The notes under the pieces are model-generated. The model ran no database searches, was not told where the DNA came from, and saw only the letters and a list, made by a program, of their open reading frames with translations. Of a stretch of DNA of 64,000 nucleotides, positions 33,068-45,583 are shown one piece after another (the stretch's first letter is position 1; every line of letters begins with the position of its first letter). Both the position numbers and the translations under genes were made by a program. Source of the stretch: Canna indica (taxonomy: Eukaryota > Streptophyta > Magnoliopsida > Zingiberales > Cannaceae); contig CP136892.1 in assembly GCA_034359265.1 (NCBI GenBank), positions 15,362,501-15,426,500 of the forward strand, in the 5' to 3' direction.

Positions 33068-35408
33068 TATCCAACTTATCCTCGATGCATACGATGTTTC
33101 TCAAGTGTTGCAATCGTGTTTTTTTAAACTTCAATCTTTGTTGGTTTCAGAAAAAAAAACTTCACTCTTCAACCAGGAATTGTGTCTTTTTTCTTTTATA
33201 AAGAGAAGATGGCGTATACTAAAAACAAAGTTTGGCACAATAAGGTCGAGAGGATGTCTGGTGGATTGTTTGTCAAGTTGGCAGGTACAAGCTTCATCAT
33301 GTCTCTTACGGCAAAGGTATCTTGTCGGATAAGCAGTAAGCAAGAGGGACTGTCTCCTTTGTACACTCATTTTCCTTCCTCTACACTAGTAGGGGGATTT
33401 ATCAAACATTGTTTTATGTAATGTCGGATTGCAGAACTTTCCTTTGTTCTTTTTTCTATTGTCTTGCTTTCGTTTTCTAATTTGATCCACAAATTCATTA
33501 TTATTACATTGCAAGTTTCAAGTTACATAGTATAGTGATACTCATATTTAGTTGAACTAGTGTGCATTCCTAATTACTAAGGTCGTCATAGTTACAGAAA
33601 ATGCGAAACAACTTGATCTAATTGGGGAACTTCTAATGAGATTATCCTATTTGTGCAGTTATTGCATGCATATTCACTTTACTGACCATACTGCAATTTC
33701 TAATTCTCAAAGTCACACCCACACCAATGAGGTACTACCATTGTCCTTTTTGTGTTTGAATGTGTAGTGACCTTACCTTGTGTTAGGGGTATATAGGAAC
33801 CTATTCTTTACCTTGCGGGAGTCCTAGCAAAGCTAATGAAGGGTCTGAATGATGACATCTTGCTTCTTCGCTTTGCACCTCAGTCGAGCTACTTGAGATA
33901 ACTTGTGTCAACTGAACTTGTCTTCACTTCTTCTTGATCTCCAAAAGTTCTGTGGGAGGATCCGGAAAGGACTCTGATGCTCAAGTTATCACAATTTGGA
34001 GAAACTGTTAAAAGGGTAGAAATGACATACCTTGAGAACAAGTATGTCTCTATTTATAATATTTTTTACCAACCTTATCCATGTCAAATTGGGCAACATG
34101 GCCTAACTTGGTTGGTCATAATTGGTGCTCCGGGGATTGAGCTCTCGAGATCAGAACTTATGTCACATGCATTGGCTTCAAGTCGCTCAAACATCACGTT
34201 AGGCACCATGATCGTGGTGTGTTCACCAATCATGCAAGGTGGAAGATGTGCTTCTGTCAATTTGGAGCATTAAGACACATATCATATATAGCTTATCTTC
34301 AATTTGATTATATTACCAATATCACATGTCTGCATTCACATGTTTGATGGCTATGACACAAATGGTGTAATAGCAATGTAGCCATGTAAAATTGCACATA
34401 TTTTTCACGGCTTAGTGAAATTAATTAATTCCTATTGAGCTACTTTATATTAATGGAATTGCATTTATATAAATCAGATATGGTTAATTATAATGTTAAA
34501 TATTTAGGGAATATTTCCCTAATACCTTGAATGCCAATCTTTCCTATAGTCTCATAGCCAGGGTACGATATAGAACGATTTAGATGATTTTAGATTGAAT
34601 GTGAATTATGAAATTGATACGGAAGATTCAAAACTTGTTTGGTGCATTGGAAGGTTGTTTCTATACACAACGAATGGAAAACTATGAAACATAAGGAGAC
34701 TTATATCTATTGTAAGAGATACAATCATTTTTTTGTTATACACTTTGTGCTGAAGAAACGTACCTAGTGGCGAGTTTGCCGACATCTATTGTCACACAAT
34801 TAATTCACTGTTTAGGGTATTGTACAAGAAGAATCACAATGACATCATATTACATTGACAAGTGCTCACCCTTTTATAACAAAGGAGGTTAGGACAAATA
34901 AAAAAGACAAAAACAAACCTTATAGTTGGAGAGTTTGCTTAAGTTAGTAAAACATCCGAGTAAAGCCAATGAGTATTTCTTCTTAAGTACATAGTACCTG
35001 ATGTGATGTTGAGTATTGAATCCCAAGTTATCTAACCATGTCTAATATTCTCAAGTACTCCTTTCCTGACTGGTGTTCCAGAATGATATCTTGTTGCCTG
35101 GCCTTAAATTTTGACTTGAAAAAACTCATAAATATATGACTTCGTACAGGAGCACAACCCACAGCCCCATAAGGCTCAGCATGGGTGCTACTACTACAAC
35201 CCCAGCAGGGGAATTTTCCCTTCGACAACAAGAAGAAGCATGCCAGCCCTGCACCCCTAGTGAGAGGACCTGACAACTCAAACCCCATTTGTGCACGTGG
35301 TATTTGGTTTCACAATCCTCTAACAATAGAATAATTTGGAAGGAACTGATAGCCATCGGAATCAAAAGTTTGCTGGAAGATAAAGAAAAAAGAAGTGGCC
35401 AAGTGCTC
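33068..35408. other. Intergenic DNA with an LTR-like dispersed-repeat segment at about 33780-34270
   Basis: The stretch from about 33860 (CACCTCAGTCGAGCTACTTGAGATAACTTG) to 34270 has the look of a plant LTR: a GGTACC-poor promoter-like part ending in TCTATTTATAAT at about 34050, the TATA region, then moderately GC-rich sequence open in more than one frame. No ends or duplications could be fixed. 34280-35408 shows no gene; the open frames at 35028-35365 have no recognisable family. Confidence 0.3.
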
Positions 35409-35632
35409 CTTTAAAGTAGAGGTGGCAATGGTCGGGTCAGCCTACAGGAAGCCTGAATGCCTCTCATCTAGATTGTGCCTAACCCAGATTGAAAGAGGGT
35501 CAGGTTGTTCCCTAGCCCACTGGGTGACCCCCCTTAGGCATGTGGGTCTTTCTTGCCCAGCCCAAAGATTGGTTGTGCTCGGTTCGACCCTAATATCTAG
35601 TGCTAGGCCAAGCACATCCTGAAGTTCAGCCA
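35409..35632. repeat. Dispersed repeat with GAGGTGGCAATGGTCGGGTC end
   Basis: The segment starts AGAGGTGGCAATGGTCGGG and ends near TTCAGCCATTTC, an imperfect inverted end. It resembles the repeats at 12788 and 63784 by their GGTGGMAATRG start. GC content is higher than the surroundings. The class is not certain; it may be a decayed hAT-like MITE. Confidence 0.4.
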
Positions 35633-36870
35633 TTTCTTGATATATTTTAATGATATTTTATAATTTTTATCTGTTGAATAGTAGGAGTTATGATAAGATT
35701 ACTGGAAGATTTAAAACTCAGAAAAAAGTCTAGCTACATTTTGTAATGATCACTCAGATCATCAAGTTGAAAAACCTGCTAATTTTGAATTTCATGTCAG
35801 AATGATGAAGTACCATTATTTAAAACACCACAAATGGTAATGCAAAATAGAGGAATCTTAAGGAAGCTGGACATCTAGTGTGATTAAGTCATTAATCATA
35901 CTAGAAATGTATTAGTACCTTTGTTGTTGATTTGATAGGGCTACAAACCATAAATAGATAGAAGCCCAAAATCTCAAAATGAGATAGATCTTCCACATTT
36001 TTTCTAAGATTTATAAATGGACATGTTAAATTAGGTAACATGATCTAACACATTCTGTTCTTCTTCAGTGATATGTCGTTGATGTATCAGCCTTAGTTCT
36101 GCTTGGTTGATAATGCAGGTAGCTACAACAAGGTGCTTTTTTTAATCTGGAAATGGATAGAGGTGGAGGAGAGCAGATAATACAATTTCTTCTTTGTGCT
36201 TACCTAGTTACTGAAAGAAATGCTTGTTTGTTGCAATCTGAATCAACATATTTAAAACTATATCTAACAATGATAGTAAAAGGAACACAGTAGTAGGATA
36301 GCATCACTAGTAATCACTTTATTAGGTATTTTTGGAGAATGAAATATTTTGGCCTAACACCAGATGCAATTGACTTAGTTAAAATATAACTTGAAATTTG
36401 TAGTTATTGAACTGCAAACTCTTCCTTTTGACAAATGAATCATCTATTTATACCACACATTCCTCTCTATTTTTTTATATCAGATATATGTCATGTAAAT
36501 CCTGCACAAGATAGTCAAAAGTTAATGGTGCTTTAACACTGATTTCTAGATGTATTGGATGCTCAATTCCTAAAATGTTTTCTTAGATTTGAATTTTATT
36601 AAAAGAGAACAATAAGAGAATCTATAATTAAGTATTATATAAAAAATGAGCTTAATAGTGACCATGTTGGTACAGCTGCAATAAGAATTACTTACAGAAA
36701 ACTGAGGAATCCTACCTCTTCTCTTTGTAAAATACTTACTTTTCTTCGACTTGGAAATTGAGTATAGTGGTGAAATGCACCCACATAAACTAGTTTTCAT
36801 GGGGAAATATGAGCTCAACAAAAGTTCCGTCAAGTGGCACTTTTGGAGATGGCATGAGTGCATGAATTAC
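35633..36870. other. Intergenic DNA downstream of the zinc-finger gene, no other gene seen
   Basis: The stretch is moderately AT-rich without repeats I recognise. The part from about 36570 to 36870 lies just past the stop codon of the zinc-finger gene and probably includes its 3' untranslated region. AATAAA-like signals occur on the minus strand in this region but none can be chosen confidently. Confidence 0.35.
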
Positions 36871-37440
36871 TTAAAGTCTGAGACTCAAATCAAGGTTTTG
36901 TTGTTCTGATGGTTGATTTGTAGGTTGAGAAACCTTTTGAAAGCTTCCAGGCCACTTTGAACCACTGGCTTCATCAAGCGCAAAGGGCATCCTTGTCACT
37001 TGGGTGTCAGAGTTGACTTGATAACATCTTGCTACCATTGACATGCCTCTCTCTGGATGTTGCTTGTGAGCAATTGAATGAGAATGAACTGTCAGAGATT
37101 GGAAAGGTGCATAGAGGGGAAATCCCATCATCATTTTGTGTGACTGGTGCGTCCTCCTTGTGGCTCCCCTTTCTCTCTTGTGTGCATTCTGATGACCCCC
37201 CAAAGCCTGTGAGCTAAAAAATTTTCTCATGCAGAAGTTACATGAGAACATCTTGCGGCTCGGAGGTTTTGATTCTAAATTAGAAGAGCTTCCGTCAGTT
37301 GATGAGGTTCTTCCACCAAGTGTCAAATTGAGCCATGCTTGACGATCTTCATGGAGATTCTCCCTGCCATCGGGATAAATTGTTTGTTCTGTTGGCTTCT
37401 GATCAGTTGCTTCTTCTCCTACCATTTCTTCAGTTTCCAT
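36871..37440 (-). CDS. Single-finger C2H2 zinc finger repressor (QALGGH, EAR motif)
   Basis: This 189-residue protein is a plant-type transcription factor acting in the nucleus. The finger is C67-x2-C70-x12-H83-x3-H87 and holds the plant signature QALGGH (78-83), whose Gln-Ala-Leu-Gly-Gly-His contacts DNA; a basic KRERGATRR follows. LNLTL (37-41) and the C-terminal DLSLRL (184-189) are LxLxL-type EAR motifs that recruit TOPLESS-class corepressors. The layout matches the Arabidopsis ZFP1/3/4/7 family (FSCNFCMRKF...QNAHKRERG). The ATG at 37440-37438 is chosen because TTGCTTCCAG, a splice acceptor, lies directly before it: the frame runs 19 codons further upstream but that is probably intron in the 5' leader. 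The frame is intact, and this is the only convincing host gene in the window. Which paralogue it is cannot be told. Confidence 0.9.
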   Translation of the reverse strand: METEEMVGEEATDQKPTEQTIYPDGRENLHEDRQAWLNLTLGGRTSSTDGSSSNLESKPPSRKMFSCNFCMRKFFSSQALGGHQNAHKRERGATRRTHQSHKMMMGFPLYAPFQSLTVHSHSIAHKQHPERGMSMVARCYQVNSDTQVTRMPFALDEASGSKWPGSFQKVSQPTNQPSEQQNLDLSLRL

Positions 37441-40400
37441 CTGGAAGCAAACCAAGACAATTAGTGTTGAAGAGGAAAATTTTATGAGAGGTAACAATAG
37501 GAAGGGATGGAAGATGGTATAGCCTTTGTTGGGATTGTGTTGGTTTCCCTTAAAAAGAAGTTCAATAAGTTAAGAAGTGGAAACAACTGTAAGGGGGGAA
37601 TACTTATCAGTAATAATAGAAGTGGCAAAGGATATTTAGCTGTATATCTATTTCTTTTCTAATAGTGACTGTGACCCACATTTTGATGATTATTAAAGCA
37701 GCAATGCTTGTTTTATGTTCTACTGTTTCCGAGGTCAATTTTTCTGATTCCTTTCATCTTTACCCTTATCAGTTTGTATCCACTTTACGTGGTTCTCTTC
37801 TATGAAAGCGTTATACAAGGTTGACAATCCACCAACTCCCTCTATCAGCATATTTTGACTTCTTTTTTCCCTTTTTTCTATCCTGGAAATTTAACTTGAG
37901 AGACTTGTAAACTCTATCTTCATGAGAATTTATTTGAAAGTCATTTTCTTTTTCTATAATTTCCCTCAAAAAACATTTGAAGAGTGTTTCCCATCAGTTG
38001 GTGGAAGGAGATAAAGGTATCTTTTCTTTGTCAGATTATGAACCTTTTGATCCTCCAACATTTTTCGACTTCACCAATACCATGCATGATCTACATCAAC
38101 TTCTTGAATGATCTATAGCCACTGTCTTCTTGAATAGCCTTTCTTATCCATGTTTCCCCATGTAGGACCATTCTGTTCTTTTGGGGTAAATTCTCTATTC
38201 AGTTTTCCATCTGAAGCCAGACTGTTCAATTGTGGGTGTTCTTTTATCATTATTGTGATGTGCAACTTAGAAATTCGCTTTCAGTGACTGTTCTAATGTT
38301 ATCCTCAACTCAAGCTTATAAAAAAATATCCTTTTTTTGTTTGTCTTGGATATGTGTGCCCAATTAAAAGCTTATTTCATCCTATGACTACAAAACAGGT
38401 TTGCATAAAAGCATTGAGCAGAGTGGAGATGCCATTACATTGCTGTCATTGTTTATTTTGCATCTTAAGGTCCCCACAGAAGTACCAATAATGGCAACAA
38501 AACTTGGTGAGAGGTGGGTGCTGCATTAATCTTGATTCACTCACTATTGTTCTTTCTTAGTGGAATATTTGGCTGGAGGAGTTCCAAAGTAACTTGCCGG
38601 TCCTTTTAGTAGTGGAGGATGTTCAAGCAGAAGTGCCTTTGGAACCACTTGTACTTTGCAAGTTGTGTTGTTTCGGTGGAATATCACTGTTAAGAGGACA
38701 ATGGAAAACTCAGTTCCCCTCAAAGGCCAAGCATTTCTGTGTTGCTTTCTTCTTTGTACTGATGCTAGCCTTGATACCGATATATCCCTATGATAGAGCT
38801 GTGCTATTGGATTGATGAGTCAGACAACCTGATCTATAGAGAAGAGACAGGGGGTTTCTCTTCCACAATTTATTTTCTCACATGCATGCAGGAGATATGG
38901 ACATGGCCATGCTATTTTACAGGTTTTGGATCTTTTTTAAGTTGCATGCACAAGAATAGACATTCATGCAGGAGTGCTGTTGGTGTCCCATCAGTTAATA
39001 ATTCTATGAATCATATCTGGAAGTCAACCTCACAAGTTTTTTTTGTCTGGTTTCTCAACGTCCTTGTGTCCTTGGAGAAATGGCATGTGTACAATAAATA
39101 TTGATTACAAATATCTCTTATACTATAAGTCCTGATGTTTTTGAATTTGTTTCCTGATATAAATTCACAAATCGACATTAACTGAAACGTTATTTTGATG
39201 TGTATATATGAATGCATATGATGTCTGATGATTTCTATTATTATGCCAGATGTATCTCTCTCATGGTTTGGATATGCTTATATTGAGATGTTCTTTTTCA
39301 GGTAAAAGAAAAAGCAAGTGATATTTGCTACTGTGATCTGACCTAAGTTTCTGTTTTAGTGGGGCCACATTATGGTCTAACATGTGGTTTAAGGCTAAAG
39401 AGGCAAAGTGGTCTACAAAGCTGATCTTTTGAGTTCTAACTTGTTAATGGATGTGTGCATAGGAAAATGTGCTCATCTCCAACAAAAAGTGTCAATGCTA
39501 TGGTGGTTTATGCCGTCAGCAAGCTACAGGGAAAAGAGATTTTGTGCTAAGGAGATGCTTTCTATCTTTCAGGTGAAGTTGAATGATGATTCTTTCTTGT
39601 TTCAATCCTTCCAAGTATTTGTTGTGGTCCTTTTTATATGGAAGAATATGTATGTAGTTGTCAGCAAGTGCCCAGAGAACAAATAAAAAACCTTTCTTTT
39701 AGAATTCATCTCTCCTGAATCTTGTCCTAATCAAATCTCCTGTTGCTTAACCTTTTATGTGTAGGAATTTTGCTGATGGGCAAAGCCAAGAAGGACCTAA
39801 CTTAGGATTTCTTGACTTCACCATGCAATTCTGTTCCCACTTGCATCCAGTACCTAATCTTAGTTGAGATTGAGCTGTCAATTTTCAGACACTTAATTGA
39901 GCAAAATTCTTATACCCTGTTGGCCATGACAAGGAAATGTTTCAGCTGATTGCAGTGGAGAGGATATGGTATTTGACCCATAGCAGGAGTTCCAGTGCAG
40001 AATGATCTTCTCCACTCCACTCCAGCAAAAGCACAATCATGATGCCAACTTGAAAGATATTGGGGCTGCAGGACCACCAATCCCAGTTAGAGATAAGTAC
40101 AGATCTAAAGAATCTCAAAGATAGATCATGTGATGATTTTGTTGTTCCCTGCATTATGTCATGTGAGAGAAACAAGCTAAATCAATTGTGAGAAACATTC
40201 TTGACATTAATTATTGCAATACATGCATTTCTATATGGTCAGGAATTCATTAGCTAGAGATCCTTAACTAGTCAACTATCTATTCTTCTGGCATAAGCAT
40301 TTCTCATTGGTGCTTTAGCAAGTAGCAATATGATGGACAGTTTTCAACTTTGTCTTCCAATTAAACAGATGATTGCTGTTAAAGAACATGAGTGCAGGTG

Positions 40401-40946
40401 CTGATGAGGGCAACTGGTGAGCAATATGATATCAGGACCTTTTCCCAGCACCTAGAATAAAACAAGACAAGCTCATATCTGGAACCAGATTCCCCATGAA
40501 ACTTCCAGCATGGGAATTGCTCCAATTGAGGGTTGACATCTTTGGAAAGTTACATCCAATAGAATTTGGATGGAATATGGCAGTGGAATTTGGTGCAGAT
40601 AAGATTTTTCATTTAAATCAAAACATACAATCCAACCTAAGAAACAAGGTATACTGTTGCAAGGAACATGGGATGCCTTTAATTTGGAACATAAGTTGAG
40701 TAGTAGTTGAAGCAAAGGATGATTCCTTAAACATAAGAAAGATGCACCAGTTCTGTAGATGCAATTAAAATCAATATGCTGCTACTCTTTTTTGTTTATG
40801 TACGGTCATGTAAAAAATAACCTGAAGATCTGAAAGTTTTGAATTCTTTTTTTCATTTTTGAATTTTTTTGTATTGGACTGCATTCAGTTTTCTTTTCTC
40901 TATATAAATACATTGAACTTGAAAGTGATTTGACCTATTGATTTAA
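37441..40946. other. Upstream region of the zinc-finger gene and intergenic DNA
   Basis: The zinc-finger gene's 5' leader, an intron ending at 37441 and its promoter should lie here, but no first exon or TATA box can be fixed. Short plus-strand frames at 38594-38815, 38790-39104, 39408-39686 and 40496-40699 have no recognisable family and no consistent splice signals. The composition is less AT-rich than the DNA beyond 40947, and no transposon ends were seen, so this may be the least disturbed host DNA of the window. Confidence 0.4.
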
Positions 40947-42150
40947 CTAGTCGAGAGCCCGTCCGTTGCGCAAATATATATAACATATAATTTTATTTCA
41001 ATAATTTAGAATAATTAAATAAATTTTTATAATATAAATTTATTAATTTTGTAATATTATATATAATATTTTATTCGAATATATATATTTGGGAATCGCA
41101 CAATTATGTATATAATTAAATTGTAAAATTATTATCAAAATTATTTTAAATTAAATTATACTTTTTAATAATAATATTCATACCTAAATAATTGAGATTA
41201 ATAATAAATCTCACATATATGAAAATTTATAAGTGTAGACAAAATAGTAAATATTAGTTTAATATAATCTATATAATTGTAAAAGTAAAAAATAAATAAA
41301 AATAAATGCCTTTTTAAATATGTTTTTTTTTGTTTATTGCTTAAATTCATAAAACACATTAATATATTCATAAAATATAAAAAATAAACTAAAACTAATT
41401 GTAATTAACTTTTTATGTTTAAATATCATTATTCTAGTTGACAACCCGTGTGTTGCGCGCGCGCGCACATATATATATATAGTAAATATTAGTTTAATAT
41501 AATCTATATAATTGTAAAAGTAAAAAAAAATATAAATGTCTTTTTAAATATATTATTTTGTTTATTGCTTAAATTCACAAAACACATTAATATATTCATA
41601 AAATGTAAAAAATAAACTAAAACTCATTGTAATTAACTTTTTATGTTTAAATATCATTATTCTAGTTGACAACCCACACGCACGCGCACACACATATATA
41701 TAATTTTATTTCAATAATCATGAATATATAATCAAATAAATTCAAATAATATAAATTTATTAATTTGGTAATATTATATATAATATATTATTCGAATATA
41801 TATACTCGTGCGTTACACAATCATATATGTATATAATTAATTTGTAAAATTATTATCAAAATTATTTTCAATTAAATTATACTTTTTAATAATAATATTT
41901 ATACTTAAATAATTAAGAGTAATAATAAATATTACATATATACAATTTATTAGTGTACATAGACAAAATAGTAAATATTAGTTTAATTTAATCTATATAA
42001 TTGTAAAAGTAAAAAATATAAAAATATTTTTTAATTCTGATTTTTTTGTTTATTGCTTAAATTCACCAACTGCATTAATATATTCATAAAATATAAAAAA
42101 TAAAATAAAACTCATTTTAATCAATTTTTTATGTTTAAATATCATTATTC
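40947..42150. repeat. Three tandem AT-rich units starting CTAGTYGA-ACCCGTGYGTTGCGC
   Basis: Units begin at 40947 (CTAGTCGAGAGCCCGTCCGTTGCG), 41434 and 41662. The first and third are 487-488 bp; the middle is 228 bp and lacks about 260 bp from its left part. Each ends with TTTTTATGTTTAAATATCATTATT. The GC-rich head CCCGTGYGTTGCGC is a motif seen in many plant dispersed elements including Helitrons; with no 3' CTRR hairpin identified, the class is left open. Confidence 0.7.
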
Positions 42151-44150
42151 TAATATTGATAATTAAATTATTTTTATTCAATTTTTATTCAATTAAACAT
42201 ATTCGTCCTTAATAATATAACCAAACTATTCATTTAGTAATTAATAATAATTTTATTATAATATTTTATTGAAATTTTTATTTGGATATTATTTAATAGT
42301 AGTAAATTATAAAATTAAAATGTATGACCAAATATGTAATTAAAAATAAAAAAATAATAAGACTATTTTTAGGAAATCTAAAACAAAGATCCAAATATAT
42401 AGTAAATAATTAACTTTAAAAATTTAAAATATTATTTTCCAAAAATTCAATTGTAAACATTTATTTCACTACAAAATTAAATAATTATTATTTATCTAAT
42501 ATTTTTAAAACATATATTACTTAATTGATATCATATTTTTTTTAAAAAAATAACATTGCAAATTATATAAATATTTGATATTTATTATTAGTCTTAATTA
42601 TTTAGATATAATGATTATTATTTAAAATTATAATTTAATTTAAACTAATTTTTTGTTATAATTTTTAAACTTATATAAAAGTAATAAATTTTAAGGATAA
42701 ATATTAAATAACACAAATATAGAGTAAACTATACCAATTAAAATGAAATACATGTAGATAACTAAATTAAAAATAAGATATATAAAATTATATAATTTTT
42801 TCATCAAAAATAAAAGAAATGATATTTCAAAAACACAAAGCTAATTAAAAAACAATTTTTCACATTAGAAAATATTTTCAACAATAATTTAGTAAATCTT
42901 TAATTATTAGCAACAAAAAGACAATATGTTAAAAGAATAAATAAAGAAAACATATAAAAATGGTAACAAACTAGAAAAAATTAAAAAAACAAATATTATA
43001 TATATAATACAACAAATTGAAACAAATTAGAAACTAAAAAATTAAATTATTTAAACTACATAAATTTTAGGTAAAATAGATTAAAACCTGGATAGATGAT
43101 AAAGAAAATATCTTCGTCAAAAAAAAAATCTAATATAAAAAAAAAATTTACATTTAGAAACTAAAAAATTAAATTATTTTAAACTACATAAATTTTAGCT
43201 AAAAATATATTAAAACCTGGATCGATGACAAAAGAAATATCTTCGTCAACACAAAGATAATATAAAAAAAAATAATTTTTTACAATTGAAAATATTTTCA
43301 ACAATAATTTAGTAAATCTATAACTATTAGCATCAAAAAGATAATAGGCCTAAGAATAAGTAAAGAGAAATATATAAAAATAGTATAAAATTATAATCAT
43401 AAAAGAATAAAATATAGAAAATTTCAAAAAAATATAAGAAAAGAAAAGTTACAAATAGTAATAATTTGAATAGTAAAATTTTATGGGATAAAAATTAAAT
43501 ATTATATATAATATAATAAACTGAAATAAATTAGAAATAAAAATCCAAAATAATAATTATAAAAAATATAATAAATAAATTATATGAATACATTAAAAAA
43601 ATATTTTTTTTTATCAAATATTAAAATAATAATAAATCCAAAATAAAAAATATAAAAATATGCCAATATAGAAAAACACTAAAAATTTACACCAAGAGCA
43701 ATGCTAATAATTTTTATATATTTCAACAACTAAAATATAAAATAAATAAATAAATACAAAAAATAGTAATGGTTAAAAATCAAATCTGATATAGATTATA
43801 ATAAAATAAATTAGATCCCCAAACCATTCATTTCTTGAAGAATTCTCTTAATCTTGTAGAAAAAATGCTAATGCCAAGAGTGATGAAGGCTGAAAATGAA
43901 GAGATGGTAGAATGCAGGAAATGGAAGAGGTCAAATTATGTTTGTGTGGGGCATGGTCCTTACTTTTATATCACTTTAGAGAGAGAATGGGTGGAATTTA
44001 ATAAAAAAAATGAAAAGTAAACGAAGGAAATGTAGAGAATTAATAAAAAAAGAGTTATATGTTTTATGACATTTCTAATTCGGGAGAGAGTCAAAGAGAG
44101 AATGGTGAAAATAATTTTAGCGTTGGAATTAGTGAATTAAATTAGCAGCC
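42151..44150. other. Extremely AT-rich DNA with a tandem duplication at about 43020-43260
   Basis: No gene is seen. A block of about 120 bp containing AAACTACATAAATTTTAG and AAAACCTGGATMGATGA recurs in tandem at about 43030-43140 and 43150-43260. The open frame at 43835-44020 is probably chance. GTGAATTAA motifs at 44130 recur just beyond copy B near 51110, so copy B split one repeat-rich locus. Confidence 0.45.
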
Positions 44151-44155
44151 ACTCA

Positions 44156-45515
44156 TGTTGGTCTTAATCTCGATTTTGATGATAATAAATATGAAATTAA
44201 TATTTCATTGAGAAATATTTTCAGGTTCTATATCGGTTAGTGCAAGATATCCTCGATCGAAAATATCGGAGAAATCGGAAAATCGGAAGGACATTGATCG
44301 GCGCGTTCGGGTTCGTCGTGGAAATCTCTCGAAGTTTGACGTGTGCACCAAAGACGTCTTGGACGAGTCTAAAGAACACATGGAAAGCTCTCCAAGTTGA
44401 CGCACATTGAAGGCCGGAACCCGAAAATGAAGCGCACAAGAAGAAGGCTGAAAAAATCAAGTTCAGCCTAGGTTTGGTCGACCGATCGGTTGATCGAATG
44501 TAGTAAAAAATTGGTAGTAGCCAATTCGGTCGATCGAACAATGCCAAAAATTGATAGTGGCTACTTCGGTCGACCGAATGGTGCCAAAAACTGGCAGTAG
44601 CTAATTCGGTCGATTTGTCGGTCGATCGAAGTGTGCCAGAAAATAGCAGTTTGCTTTCGGTCGATCGATCGACCATCGATCGGACGACAGAAACAGCTAG
44701 TTTTCCGCCCGTTAAGCCGCCTGTTTTATGCCTTCTATTCATGGCTTATAAATTGGAAGGCATGAGAGCCTTCCTTAATACTTTTTTGATCACTCCTAAC
44801 TTTCTTGAGTCATTTTTTGATCAATTCTAAGCCCTCATTGAGTTAATCTTGTGAAAACCCTAGCTTGAACCTTTCATCTCCTTGATTAAGCCTTTATTTC
44901 ATTACTTCATCATCAAAGGCATTAAGAGAAAGCTAGGAATCTTGTTGTGGAGTTAAGTAATTTATTGTTTGATTTATTCCTCCATTTATTATTGTATTTT
45001 GTTGTTTATTTCTTTGTATTTGAGCTTGTAAGAAGACCTAGTGTTAGGTGTTGTGATTGAATGGTATCCTTGGTGTAGAAGGTGTAAAGCCACTTGTGCA
45101 AACGTAGTTTGCTAGGATTAGTTGAGTTATCCTTAGGGTTGAGGTGAGAGAGTGCTCTCAGTAGGAAGGTAGGATACTTTCGGGTGTGAAAGTACCTTCG
45201 GTTTGAGAGCGGAGACTTTCCGATGTAAAGTCCTCATTGTAAGGAAACTAATTAATCTAGTTAAACTAGTTTGGAAATCCTAAGCGGGGTGCCTAGGTAG
45301 TGGAGTAAGCATTGAGGCCGAACCACTATAAACAACTGTGTTAGCATTGTTCTCTTTGTGTATTCATTATTTATCTTCATTACTCGCTTCCGCATATAGT
45401 CGTTGAATTATAAATTGCCTAAATAGTTTAAGAAAAAGTTTAAAACCGGAATTAGACAAATAGATTTAGTTAACATACTATTCACCCCCACTCTAGTGTG
45501 ACCATTTCACCAACA
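44156..45515 (+). repeat. 5' LTR of copy B
   Basis: The 1360-bp LTR begins TGTTGGTCTTAATC and ends TTTCACCAACA. CGGTCGAYCG palindromes are arrayed at about 44470-44700. A TATA-like CTTATAAATTGGAAGG at about 44745 follows the array, fitting a promoter for the element RNA. Confidence 0.9.
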
Positions 45516-45517
45516 AT

Positions 45518-45529
45518 TGTTATCAGAGC
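45518..45529 (+). other. Primer-binding site of copy B (tRNA-iMet, one mismatch)
   Basis: TGTTATCAGAGC follows the LTR after AT. The third base is T where the tRNA-iMet complement has G, so priming may already be weakened. Confidence 0.85.
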
Positions 45530-45583
45530 GGGTCGTAGATTAAGATTTCACCGTCTTCTCTACATCGTCTCTCGATCCGAAAA

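Noticed and set aside
38594..39686. Three plus-strand frames upstream of the zinc-finger gene as possible exons
   Set aside because: No recognisable domain, no consistent splice sites and no ATG context that links them; could be leader or intron sequence.
44221..44742. A 173-codon minus-strand open frame in the 5' LTR of copy B, with similar frames in other LTRs (50005-50322, 54078-54574, 61034-61420)
   Set aside because: They lie in GC-rich palindrome arrays of LTRs, read antisense to the element and begin or end at different places in each copy. Shared peptides follow from shared DNA. No known domain.
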